This document shows, piece by piece, positions 6,734 through 13,973 of a DNA stretch of 18,957 nucleotides. This DNA is from a bacterium HR23 (lineage in GTDB: Bacteria; Chloroflexota; Dehalococcoidia; Lucifugimonadales; HRBIN23). The notes under the pieces are model-generated. The model did not search any database. It was not told the DNA's origin and worked only from the letters and a program-made list of their open reading frames with translations. The first letter of the stretch is position 1; each line of letters begins with the position of its first letter. The stretch lies in contig BEHZ01000018.1 of NCBI GenBank assembly GCA_002923335.1, positions 1 to 18,957 on the forward strand, read 5' to 3'. A program made the position numbers and the translations under genes.

Positions 6734-7672
6734 ATGCTTCGGTTTATCCTGCAACGCCTGGCCTTTATGGCCCTGGCCCTTATCGGGGCTACCATGCTGG
6801 TCTTCTTCCTCTCCCGGGCGGGGGGGAGGGACCCCCGCTATCTCTACGCCCAGGAGGGGGGCTATGGCCTCTCCCCCGCCATGTGGGAAGAGTTGGGCCG
6901 GCGTCTGCACCTGGACAAACCCCTGGTGGTGCAGTATTTCCTGTGGCTGGGAGATACGGTGCGGGGCAACTTGGGGGAGTCCCTCATGGACCGCCGGCCC
7001 GTCGCCCAGAAGATACGGGAGCGGGTGCCCAACACCCTTCGCCTGGGGCTGGCAGCGTGGGTCTTTGCTACCCTCGTGGGGGTGCCTTTGGGGGTGCTCT
7101 CGGCGGTGAAAAGGGCCAGTGGGTGGGACTACCTGGGGCGGGCCTTTGCGGTGATGGGGCAGGCGGCGCCCCCCTTCTGGGTGGGCCTTATGGCCATCCT
7201 TATCTTCTCCGTCAAACTGCGCTGGCTCCCCACCGGCACCATGGGGGAGGGCATTTCCGTCAAAAACTACATCATGCCCTCCATTACCCTGGGGTGGCTG
7301 GCGGCGGCGGGATATCTGCGCCTTACCCGCTCCGCGATGCTGGAGGTGCTGGACTCCGAGTTCGTTAAACTGGCACGGGCCAAGGGTGTGAGCGAGTGGG
7401 TGGTCATCTGGAAGCACGCCTTCCGCAACGCCCTGATACCCCCCCTCACCCTCTCGGCCCTTCTGCTGGCCGGCTTCCTGGCAGGTGCCGTGGTGGTGGA
7501 GACGGTCTTCTCCTGGCCTGGGCTGGGCCGTCTGGCCTACGAGGCGGTGCTCAGCGACGACTTCGCCCTCATTACCGCCTGTGTGCTGGTGTTCACCGCC
7601 GGCTATCTGGTGCTGAACTTCCTCACCGACCTGACCTACGCCCTTATTGACCCACGCATCCGCATCGGATAG
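6734..7672 (+). CDS. ABC importer permease, DppB type
   Basis: This 312-residue inner-membrane protein has about six membrane segments (first at roughly 9-26). Family hallmarks are the N-terminal MLRFILQRL segment, VQYFLWLGDTVRGNLGES (66-83), the cytosolic EAA loop from SEFVKLARAKG to FRNALIPP (about 208-237) that docks on the ATPases, FSWPGLGRL (259-267) and the terminal DPRIRIG. The ATG is close behind AGAGGGG. It follows the solute-binding protein by 8 bases and directly precedes the second permease, so the three form one operon. Length is normal for the family. Confidence 0.94.
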   Translation: MLRFILQRLAFMALALIGATMLVFFLSRAGGRDPRYLYAQEGGYGLSPAMWEELGRRLHLDKPLVVQYFLWLGDTVRGNLGESLMDRRPVAQKIRERVPNTLRLGLAAWVFATLVGVPLGVLSAVKRASGWDYLGRAFAVMGQAAPPFWVGLMAILIFSVKLRWLPTGTMGEGISVKNYIMPSITLGWLAAAGYLRLTRSAMLEVLDSEFVKLARAKGVSEWVVIWKHAFRNALIPPLTLSALLLAGFLAGAVVVETVFSWPGLGRLAYEAVLSDDFALITACVLVFTAGYLVLNFLTDLTYALIDPRIRIG

Positions 7673-7678
7673 GTGAGT

Positions 7679-8575
7679 ATGGCCAATGTAACCGTCGCTG
7701 TCCCCCGTGCCCGCCTTGTCCTGGCCCTGCCGGGGAAGACCTTCACCGCCCTGACCCGCTGGCCGGTCATCCCTCTGGTGATCCTGACGGCCCTGGTGCT
7801 GACCGCCATCTTCGCCCCCCAACTGGCCCCCCATGACCCCATCAAGTCCAACCTGGCCAAGCGCAACATCCCGCCGGCGTGGACCGCTAAAGGCACCGCC
7901 GAGCATTTGCTGGGCACTGACCCGGTGGGGCGGGATATCCTCAGCCGGCTTATCTTTGGGGCACGGGTCTCCCTGCTGGTGGTGAGCATCTCCCTGGCTA
8001 CGGGGCTTCTGGTGGGCACCACCCTGGGCCTTATCGCCGGCTACTTCGGAGGGATAATAGACGAGTTGATCAGCCGGATGGTAGACATCTGGCTCTCCTT
8101 GCCCTTCATCGTGGTAGCACTGGCGGCGGTCATCCTCTTCGGGCAGAGTTTTGGGGTGATGATCGGCCTGCTGGCCCTTTTGGCGTGGGCGCCCTTCGTG
8201 CGTAATGTGCGGGCCGAGGTGATGGTGCTGAAGACCAGGGACTATGTGGCCCTGGCCAAGGTGGCGGGGGCCTCTACCGCCCGTATTCTGGTAACCCACA
8301 TCCTGCCCGGTGTGTTGAACACGGTCATTGTTATCGCCACCCTGCGGGTGGGGCAGTTGATCCTCTTTGAGGCCATCCTCAGTTTCCTGGGTGCCGGCAT
8401 TCCCCCGCCCACCCCGGCGTGGGGAGTTATGGTGGCCGACGGGCGCAACTATGTGCACGACGCCTGGTGGGTCTCTTTCTTCCCCGGGTTGGCCATCTTC
8501 CTGGTGGTGATGAGCCTGAACTTCCTGGGGGACTGGGTGCGGGACCGCTTTGACCCCCGCCTGCGCCAGTTGTAG
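7679..8575 (+). CDS. ABC importer permease, DppC type
   Basis: This 298-residue inner-membrane partner of the DppB-like permease has an N-terminal membrane segment at about 31-48. Then come the hallmark LGTDPVGRDILSRLIFGARVSL (about 76-97), further membrane helices, an EAA loop (DYVALAKVAGASTARILVTHILP), ILSFLGAGIPPPTPAWG and the closing DWVRDRFDPRLRQL. ATG at 7679 is preferred, with AGG five bases upstream, but a GTG at 7673 directly abutting the previous stop is equally in frame. It completes the importer with the two ATPases on the divergent transcript. The next gene starts about 107 bases later. Confidence 0.93.
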   Translation: MANVTVAVPRARLVLALPGKTFTALTRWPVIPLVILTALVLTAIFAPQLAPHDPIKSNLAKRNIPPAWTAKGTAEHLLGTDPVGRDILSRLIFGARVSLLVVSISLATGLLVGTTLGLIAGYFGGIIDELISRMVDIWLSLPFIVVALAAVILFGQSFGVMIGLLALLAWAPFVRNVRAEVMVLKTRDYVALAKVAGASTARILVTHILPGVLNTVIVIATLRVGQLILFEAILSFLGAGIPPPTPAWGVMVADGRNYVHDAWWVSFFPGLAIFLVVMSLNFLGDWVRDRFDPRLRQL

Positions 8576-8682
8576 CCGGGGATGCACCTCCGCCCCTGGG
8601 ATGTGTCCAACCCTCTTCCCGACGGCCGGTGTGTTACCCGATTCCCTGGCAGTGGCCCCCCTGCAGGGCTAAGGGGGTAAGG

Positions 8683-9954
8683 GTGCAGGTAGCGTCGGCA
8701 ATGGCCCGTCGGCTCCCCTTTTTCTACGGCTGGGTGGTGGTGGCGACGGCGGGCGCCACCATGTTTGTGCGCAACGGCGCTGCCAGCCTGACCCTGGCGG
8801 TCTTCGTTTACCCCATGGCCCGGGACCTGGGCTGGAGCCGAACCCTTATCGCCGGTGCGGCCAGCCTGGGGGGCGTTCTGGCGACGGTGGCATCGCCCCT
8901 GGCGGGTTGGGCGGTGGACCGCTACGGCCCCCGCCTTGTCCTTCTGGGGAGTGTGCTGGTGCTGGGGTTATCCACCTTCTCCCTGGGGTGGGTGAGCACA
9001 CCCCTGGCCTTCTACCTGGCCTACGCCACGGGCCGCGTTATCTTCTCCAGCCCGGTGCAAATTGGGGCGTCGGTGGCGGTTTCCCAGTGGTTCATTCGCC
9101 TGCGGGGGCGGGCCAATGCCTTCCTCTTTCTTGCCCACGCCCTGGGTATGGGGCTTTTCCCCCTCCTTGCCCAGGGGATTATGGCGTTCGGGGGTGGGGA
9201 GGCGTGGCGCGTCGCCTGGCGGGGGCTGGGTTTGCTGGTATGGGGCATCGCCCTGGTGCCGGTGGCCCTCCTGCTGGTCGGGCGTCCGGAAGAGGTGGGT
9301 CTGACGCCCGATGGGGCAACCCGGTCGCCTGCGGTGGGGAAGGCCTCCTCCCCCCCTGCTGACCCCATCTGGACGTCCCGCCAGGCCATGCGCACCCCTG
9401 CCCTGTGGCTCCTGGCCGTGGCGGGGGGACTGCTCTTTTTTGTCCACGCCGGGGTGAACATCCACCAGGGGGCCTATCTGCGGGATAGGGGCCTGGCGGC
9501 CAGCACGGCCGCCTTCGCCATCGCCGTCAACGCCGGCTTTACCGGCGGGGGGAGCCTGCTGTGGGGCTTCCTGGCGGAGCGTCTGCCCGTGCGCTGGCTG
9601 TATGTGGCGACGGCGTGCACCATCGCCCTGGCCTCCTTCCTGTTCGTCGGGGTGGATACGGTGGGGGAGGCCTTCGGCGTAACCGCGCTTTTCGGGATAG
9701 GGCTGGCGGGGATGCTCGTGCTCCCCTCGGTGGCCTTCGCTAACTACTTTGGACGCCGTGCCCTGGGGAGCATTCGGGGTATCGCCGAGCCTTTCGTGTC
9801 GGCCGGGCAGGCGGTGGGAGCCCTTCTGGCCGGGGCCATCCACGACGCCACAGGGAGTTACCAGACCGCCTTCCTGGTCTTCGGGGCGACGGCCCTGGTG
9901 GGGGCGGTGGTGGTAGCGTCGGCACGCCCGCCCCGCCCACCGTCCCCGGGGTAA
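8683..9954 (+). CDS. Major facilitator superfamily transporter
   Basis: This protein of about 423 residues has roughly twelve hydrophobic helices. Visible MFS features are FFYGWVVVATAG at the start of helix 1, the helix 2-3 loop GWAVDRYGPR, a central hydrophilic loop (EEVGLTPDGATRSP through TSRQAMRTPALW) between the two six-helix halves, and GSIRGIAEPFVSAG in the second half. It resembles the monocarboxylate/oxalate-formate branch; the substrate is not determined. The GTG at 8683 is chosen because AAGGGGG lies five bases upstream; an ATG at 8701 and a GTG at 8629 are alternatives. It may share the importer transcript or have its own promoter, none being obvious. Carboxylate traffic would fit the neighbouring acid-sugar dehydratases, which is inference. 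Confidence 0.88.
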   Translation: MQVASAMARRLPFFYGWVVVATAGATMFVRNGAASLTLAVFVYPMARDLGWSRTLIAGAASLGGVLATVASPLAGWAVDRYGPRLVLLGSVLVLGLSTFSLGWVSTPLAFYLAYATGRVIFSSPVQIGASVAVSQWFIRLRGRANAFLFLAHALGMGLFPLLAQGIMAFGGGEAWRVAWRGLGLLVWGIALVPVALLLVGRPEEVGLTPDGATRSPAVGKASSPPADPIWTSRQAMRTPALWLLAVAGGLLFFVHAGVNIHQGAYLRDRGLAASTAAFAIAVNAGFTGGGSLLWGFLAERLPVRWLYVATACTIALASFLFVGVDTVGEAFGVTALFGIGLAGMLVLPSVAFANYFGRRALGSIRGIAEPFVSAGQAVGALLAGAIHDATGSYQTAFLVFGATALVGAVVVASARPPRPPSPG

Positions 9955-10118
9955 GAGGGGGGCTTACCCCGCCAGGCCAGAGAGACACCCCATTGCCCGT
10001 CGGGGCGCAAGGGGGCGTCCAGGCCGTAGACCTCCTCCCGTGGGTCGGTAGAAGGCGCCGGGAAGCACTCCTTGGAGGCGATAGGGGCGTCGCATCCCCT
10101 CCCGTGTGTCTCTTCGGG
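9955..10118. other. Convergent intergenic gap (164 bases)
   Basis: The gap lies between the stops of the MFS gene (plus) and the second dehydratase (minus). It holds only short imperfect stems, for example GGGG-CTTA-CCCC near 9959-9970 and AGGGG/CCCCT near 10083-10100. No hairpin with a T run is visible. No gene with a start and ribosome site is seen on either strand. Confidence 0.5.
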
Positions 10119-11267
10119 CTAGAAGTAAGGCCCTTGCCAGGGCGCCGGCAGGGGCTGAGGGACCGGGGGCCTCTTGCGGATGGCTTCCTCCCGTATATCT
10201 GCCCCCAGGCCCGGCCGATGGGGGATATACAGGTAGCCGTCCCGATACTCTATAGGCTCCGTGAGAATCTCGTTATAGTGCTCCAGGTAGGGGTGGAAGA
10301 ACTCCTGGATAATGCAGTTAGGGATGGTGGCGTCCAGGTGGAGGCTGGCCAGGGTGGAGATGGGGCCGTTGGAGTTGTGGGGTTGCACCGCCACATAGTA
10401 GGCCTCGGCCATGGCAGCGATCTTCTTGAGTTCCAAAATCCCCCCCACATGGCAAATATCAGGCTGAATGATGCGGACGGCGTGCTTCTCCAGCAGGGGG
10501 CGGAAGTCCCAACGGGTGAAAAGGCGCTCCCCGGTGGCGATGGGGATGCGGATGGCCGAGGCTACCGCCGCCATGGCATCCACATTGTCGGGGGGGATAG
10601 GCTCTTCGTAGAAGAAGGGGTCAAAAGGCTCAAGTTTGTGGGCCATGCGGATGGCGCTCCACATATTGAAGCGCCCATGGCACTCTATGAGCAGGTCTAC
10701 CTGGGGTCCCACCGCCTCCCGCACTGCCCGCACGCAGGCGATGGCAAACTCCTCTTCCTCTTTGGGGATAACCTGGCCGGCGTTGCGGAAGGGGTCCCAC
10801 TTCAGGGCGGTGAAGCCCTTGGCCACCATCTCCTGGGCGCGGCGGGCTATGGTATCAGGGGTGTCGGGGCCATGGTAAACGCCCTGGCTGAAAGCCCAGG
10901 CGTTGGCGTAGGCCCGCACCTTGTCCCGCAGTTTCCCCCCCAGCAGTTCATACACCGGCACCCCCAGCGCCTTGCCCTTGATGTCCCACAGCGCTTGCTC
11001 AATGCCACTGAGGGCGCACAGAGTTATCAGCCCCCCATACCAGAAGGTCTGCTTATAGAGGGTGTTCCAAATGTATTCAATCTGGAAGGGGTCTTTGCCG
11101 AGGAGGAACTCCCGAAAGGTCTCCACCGCCCGCACCACCACCGTATCAAAGCGCTCCAGAGACACCTCGCCCACGCCGGTAAGCCCGCTGTCGGTGTAAA
11201 TCTTCACGAAAGTCCAGTTGGCGTGTCCGCCCTGGGTCTGGAAGACCCGCACATCGGTGATCTTCAT
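10119..11267 (-). CDS. Enolase-superfamily acid-sugar dehydratase, galactonate dehydratase-like (second paralogue)
   Basis: This 382-residue mandelate racemase/muconate lactonizing enzyme-family protein resembles D-galactonate dehydratases. The capping domain contains ALWDIKGKALGVPVYELLGG (92-111). The barrel shows K156-W-D158, E195-C-H197-GR, second metal ligand E221 in YEEP, third ligand E247 in ATGERLFTR, QPDICHVGG with D270, and PHNSNGP with H297. The EcHGR and GERLFTR segments are the closest likeness to galactonate dehydratase; the first metal ligand is Glu rather than Asp. The ATG at 11267 has GGGGAGGTGG upstream. It is a single minus-strand gene, divergent from the SpeD operon, with its own promoter overlapped by a palindrome. 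The product would be a 2-keto-3-deoxy acid; the exact substrate is unproven. Confidence 0.9.
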   Translation of the reverse strand: MKITDVRVFQTQGGHANWTFVKIYTDSGLTGVGEVSLERFDTVVVRAVETFREFLLGKDPFQIEYIWNTLYKQTFWYGGLITLCALSGIEQALWDIKGKALGVPVYELLGGKLRDKVRAYANAWAFSQGVYHGPDTPDTIARRAQEMVAKGFTALKWDPFRNAGQVIPKEEEEFAIACVRAVREAVGPQVDLLIECHGRFNMWSAIRMAHKLEPFDPFFYEEPIPPDNVDAMAAVASAIRIPIATGERLFTRWDFRPLLEKHAVRIIQPDICHVGGILELKKIAAMAEAYYVAVQPHNSNGPISTLASLHLDATIPNCIIQEFFHPYLEHYNEILTEPIEYRDGYLYIPHRPGLGADIREEAIRKRPPVPQPLPAPWQGPYF

Positions 11268-11294
11268 GGCGCCACCTCCCCGCAGGGGTGTTGT

Positions 11295-11311
11295 GGGGGC
11301 ATTATGCCCCC
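11295..11311. promoter_or_regulatory. 17-base palindrome covering the -10 box (candidate operator)
   Basis: GGGGGCATTATGCCCCC is a perfect palindrome around one central base. The minus-strand -10 CATAAT (11306-11301) lies in its middle, a classic place for a repressor to block RNA polymerase. The symmetry is seen directly; the regulator is unknown and no regulator gene lies in the window. Confidence 0.5.
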
Positions 11312-11329
11312 AGCGGGGCGCCCGGTCAA
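11301..11329 (-). promoter_or_regulatory. Promoter of the second enolase-superfamily gene
   Basis: On the minus strand -35 TTGACC (11329-11324) and -10 CATAAT (11306-11301) are 17 bases apart. The leader of about 27 bases contains CCCC-TGC-GGGG directly before the ribosome site, which could partly mask it. Confidence 0.65.
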
Positions 11330-11367
11330 GAGCCGGCTTGAGGCGGTGAGACCGGTCCTCGGGAGCG

Positions 11368-11396
11368 TTGCCAGCGCCAGGGGGGTAGGGTATGCT
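11368..11396 (+). promoter_or_regulatory. Promoter of the speD-agmatinase operon
   Basis: TTGCCA (11368-11373) and TATGCT (11391-11396) are separated by 17 bases, each differing from consensus at one or two positions. The expected start near 11403 leaves a leader of about 33 bases to the GTG at 11436. Confidence 0.6.
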
Positions 11397-11435
11397 GAAA
11401 GAGATTGCGATGAAACTCTCCAGGAGGGGAAAGGG

Positions 11436-11855
11436 GTGCATCTGGCCATCGACGGCTACACTACCCACGCCGACCGCCTCGCCAGCCCCGAGGTGGTCTA
11501 TCGTTTCCTGGATACCTGCCCCGAAGCCATCGGCATGACCAAAATCACCCGCCCCGCCGTTATCACCTATCGGGGCCCGGTGCCGGAGGACTGGGGTCTT
11601 TCGGGATTTGTCATTATCGCCGAGAGCCATATCAGCGTCCACACATTCCCCGACCGCTACTTTGTGCATGTGGACATCTTCTCCTGCAAGCCTTTTGACC
11701 ACGCCAAGGCCCAGGCCCTGACCCAAGAGGCTTTTGCGCTGGGTGTAGTGAGGACCTGGCTTTTGGAGCGAGGGCTGGAGCACTACAGCCCTGAAACCGC
11801 CCAACGCCTCCTGGCCCAGGAACGCTCTCGCCTAACCCCCCAGACAACCCCCTAG
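11436..11855 (+). CDS. speD: SpeD-family pyruvoyl-dependent decarboxylase (S-adenosylmethionine decarboxylase proenzyme or derived arginine/ornithine decarboxylase)
   Basis: This 139-residue proenzyme should cut itself between E63 and S64, turning S64 into the catalytic pyruvoyl group. The motif ESHISVHTFP (63-72) is diagnostic. S56, S64, H69 and C84 each lie one residue after the matching Thermotoga maritima residues (S55, S63, H68, C83), so the processing and catalytic machinery looks complete. The GTG at 11436 is chosen for AGGAGGGG six bases upstream; the much longer open frame before it is antisense to the dehydratase gene. AGGAG of the next gene overlaps its TAG stop, so it forms an operon with the agmatinase-like gene. 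The usual reaction makes decarboxylated SAM for spermidine. No spermidine synthase lies in the window, and family members converted to arginine or ornithine decarboxylases are known, so the substrate is open. Confidence 0.92.
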   Translation: MHLAIDGYTTHADRLASPEVVYRFLDTCPEAIGMTKITRPAVITYRGPVPEDWGLSGFVIIAESHISVHTFPDRYFVHVDIFSCKPFDHAKAQALTQEAFALGVVRTWLLERGLEHYSPETAQRLLAQERSRLTPQTTP

Positions 11856-11865
11856 GAGACGCCCC

Positions 11866-12765
11866 TTGCCCCAGCCTTTCCCCGGCCCCGCTCTCCCATG
11901 GAACTTCTTGGCCCTCCCCCCGGAGCAGTCGGACTTGGGGCGGGCCTACTTCGTGGTGGTGCCTGTGCCCTACGACAGCACCACCTCCGCCAAGGCCGGC
12001 GCCCGGGAAGGCCCCTTGGCCATCATCGCCGCCTCCCGCTTCCTGGAGGACTACGACCCCGCCTTGGGCTGGGAGCCCTGTTCCCTGGGCATCGCCACCC
12101 TCCCGGAGGTGGAGCCGGATGTGGGGAACCCCCAGGCAACCCTGGAGCGGGTGGCCCAGGTGGTGGAGGGTATCCTGGGCATGGGGAAGGTGCCTGTGGT
12201 CCTGGGGGGTGAACACTCCATCGCCTTGGGAGGTGTGCAGGGCGCTCTGCGCCACTACCCCCGCCTCTCGGTGCTCTACCTGGATGCCCACGCCGACCTG
12301 CGGGACACCTACATGGGCACCCGCTACAGCCACGCCTGCACTGCACGGCGCATCGCCGAGATAGCCCCCTTGGTGGAGATAGGGGTGCGCTCCATGAGCG
12401 CCGAGGAGGCCCGCTTTGCCCGCTCTCGGGGCATCCCCCTCTTCCCCTGGGGGCCTGCCTTCCGAGCGGAGGACGCCTTGGCGTGGGCCTTGCCCCGTCT
12501 GGGGCCTGAGGTCTACATCAGCATTGACCTGGATGTGCTGGACCCCGCCCTGATGCCTGCTGTGGGCACCCCCGAACCGGGGGGGCTGGGGTGGCGGGAG
12601 ATGTTGGTGCTCCTGGAGGGCGTCGCCAGGAGCCGTCGGATTGTCGCGTGTGATGTGGTAGAGTTGTGTCCCAGAGAGGGGCCGGCGTCCTGCGCCACAG
12701 TGGCGGCGACGCTGGTCTACAAACTGATGGGGCTGATGGCCCTTGGCCACGCCCCTGGTCGGTAA
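11866..12765 (+). CDS. speB: Agmatinase-family ureohydrolase
   Basis: This 299-residue cytosolic dimanganese hydrolase probably splits agmatine into putrescine and urea. The metal ligands are all present: GGEHS with H117, DAHADLRD with D140, H142 and D144, and SIDLDVLDP with D221 and D223. They are spaced as in E. coli agmatinase with a constant offset of nine. GTRYSHACTARRI (151-163) and VGTPEPGGLGW (233-243) are typical of agmatinases rather than arginases. The start is TTG at 11866, backed by AGGAG seven bases upstream embedded in the SpeD stop; the nearby ATG at 11899 is out of frame. It is co-transcribed with the SpeD homologue and followed after 10 bases by the protease gene. Guanidinobutyrase or a related activity cannot be excluded. 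Confidence 0.9.
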   Translation: MPQPFPGPALPWNFLALPPEQSDLGRAYFVVVPVPYDSTTSAKAGAREGPLAIIAASRFLEDYDPALGWEPCSLGIATLPEVEPDVGNPQATLERVAQVVEGILGMGKVPVVLGGEHSIALGGVQGALRHYPRLSVLYLDAHADLRDTYMGTRYSHACTARRIAEIAPLVEIGVRSMSAEEARFARSRGIPLFPWGPAFRAEDALAWALPRLGPEVYISIDLDVLDPALMPAVGTPEPGGLGWREMLVLLEGVARSRRIVACDVVELCPREGPASCATVAATLVYKLMGLMALGHAPGR

Positions 12766-12775
12766 GGAGAGGGCT

Positions 12776-13912
12776 ATGGGCGGTGTGCGCATCGGCCGTC
12801 TTTTCGGCATCCCCATAGAGGTGCACATCAGTTGGCTGTTCATCTTCCTGCTGGTGGTGGTCTCCCTGGCCCAGGTGTTCGGGGCACGGGAGTTGTTCGG
12901 GGTGCGCCTGCCCCGCTGGTCGGGGGCGGAGCGCTGGGGGCTGGCCATCGCCACCACTGCCCTGTTTTTCGCCTCGGTGCTGGCCCACGAGTTGGCCCAT
13001 AGCCTGGTTGCTCTGCGGAGGGGCATCCCTGTGAAGGGCATTACCCTCTTTGTGTTCGGGGGCGTCTCGCAGATTGCGCGGGAGGCGGCCACGCCGGGGG
13101 TGGAACTGGTGATGGCGGTGGTGGGGCCGTTGGTGAGCCTGGTGCTGGGGGGCGTTTTCTGGGCTTTGGCCCGGCTCTTCGCCGACATGCAACCCCATCT
13201 CTTCGCCATCACCGCCTATCTGGCCTTTGCCAATGTGTTGCTGGGGGTGTTCAACCTCATCCCCGGCTTCCCCCTGGATGGGGGGCGGGTTCTGCGGGCC
13301 ATCCTTTGGGCGGTGACGCGCAGTTACCAGAGGGCCACCTCCATCGCTGCAGGGGTGGGGCAGGGCATTGGGGTGCTCTTCATCATCGGGGGCATTGTGG
13401 AGGCCCTCTTCGTCCCGGCCGCCTTCCTTTCCGGCATCTGGATAGCCCTGATCGGGTGGTTTCTTCAGGGGGCGGCGGCCTCCAGTTATCGGCAACTGCG
13501 CTTGCGGGAGGGCCTGCGGGGCTTCACCGCGCGGGACCTGATGGCCCCCGAATGCCCCCGGGTGGCCCCCGAGGTATCGGTGCAAACGGTGGTGGACGAT
13601 TACCTGCTGGGGCGGGGGGTGCGATGCCTCCTGGTGAGCGACGCCGTGCGCACTTACGGCCTGGTAACGGTGCACCAGGTGCGCCAGGTGCCCAGGGAGC
13701 GGTGGGCCTTTACCCCAATCCGGGACGCCATGACCCCCCTGGAGCGCCTGGTGGCGGTGGCCCCCCAGGACGACGCCTACCGGGTGTTGGAGGTGCTGGA
13801 CGAGGCGGGGGTGAATCAGGTGCCGGTGGTGCAGGACGGGCAGGTGGTGGGCCTGGTCACTCGGGAGCACATTCTCCACTTCTTGCGGGTGCGGGAGGAA
13901 CTGGGGGCCTAG
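12776..13912 (+). CDS. Site-2 protease family (M50) intramembrane metalloprotease with CBS pair
   Basis: This 378-residue multi-spanning membrane protease is of the SpoIVFB/Rip type. The zinc site is HELAH (71-75) in an early helix, with the third ligand D168 in PGFPLDGGR (163-171). About six hydrophobic segments span residues 15-230. The C-terminal part (about 250-372) is a pair of CBS domains (TARDLMAPE and IRDAMTPLE starts, ending VVGLVTREHILHFL), which in this subgroup sense adenine nucleotides. ATG at 12776 is chosen because AAGGAG overlapping the agmatinase stop lies six bases upstream; a longer frame from 12743 would overlap that gene. It probably shares the speD-agmatinase transcript, although no functional link is evident. 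The substrate protein is unknown. Confidence 0.92.
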   Translation: MGGVRIGRLFGIPIEVHISWLFIFLLVVVSLAQVFGARELFGVRLPRWSGAERWGLAIATTALFFASVLAHELAHSLVALRRGIPVKGITLFVFGGVSQIAREAATPGVELVMAVVGPLVSLVLGGVFWALARLFADMQPHLFAITAYLAFANVLLGVFNLIPGFPLDGGRVLRAILWAVTRSYQRATSIAAGVGQGIGVLFIIGGIVEALFVPAAFLSGIWIALIGWFLQGAAASSYRQLRLREGLRGFTARDLMAPECPRVAPEVSVQTVVDDYLLGRGVRCLLVSDAVRTYGLVTVHQVRQVPRERWAFTPIRDAMTPLERLVAVAPQDDAYRVLEVLDEAGVNQVPVVQDGQVVGLVTREHILHFLRVREELGA

Positions 13913-13926
13913 CCTGGGGTCTAACC

Positions 13927-13941
13927 CCTCCCGCAGGGAGG
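13927..13941. terminator. Hairpin after the protease gene (weak terminator candidate)
   Basis: CCTCCC, loop GCA, GGGAGG form a perfect six-pair stem 14 bases after the stop codon. It is followed by CGTTATCATAAT instead of a T run. That stretch also looks like a -10 (TATCAT at 13945-13950 or CATAAT at 13948-13953) without a recognisable -35, so the spot may end one transcript, begin the next, or both. Confidence 0.35.
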
Positions 13942-13973
13942 CGTTATCATAATAGTAAGGAGGAAAGGTGGAG

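Noticed and set aside
6722..8587. 621-codon minus-strand open frame opposite the permeases
   Set aside because: It is rich in Gly, His, Gln and Pro without domain features, while the plus strand encodes two typical permeases.
9955..10118. Protein-like minus-strand reading after the second dehydratase stop
   Set aside because: The frame has no start codon with a ribosome site and simply runs on into the antisense of the MFS gene. A decayed gene end cannot be shown.
9993..11435. Long plus-strand open frame continuous with the SpeD homologue, suggesting a 620-residue fusion
   Set aside because: Almost all of it is antisense to the clearly real dehydratase gene and lacks recognisable domains. 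Only the last 139 codons match SpeD, and they have their own GTG start with a strong ribosome site.
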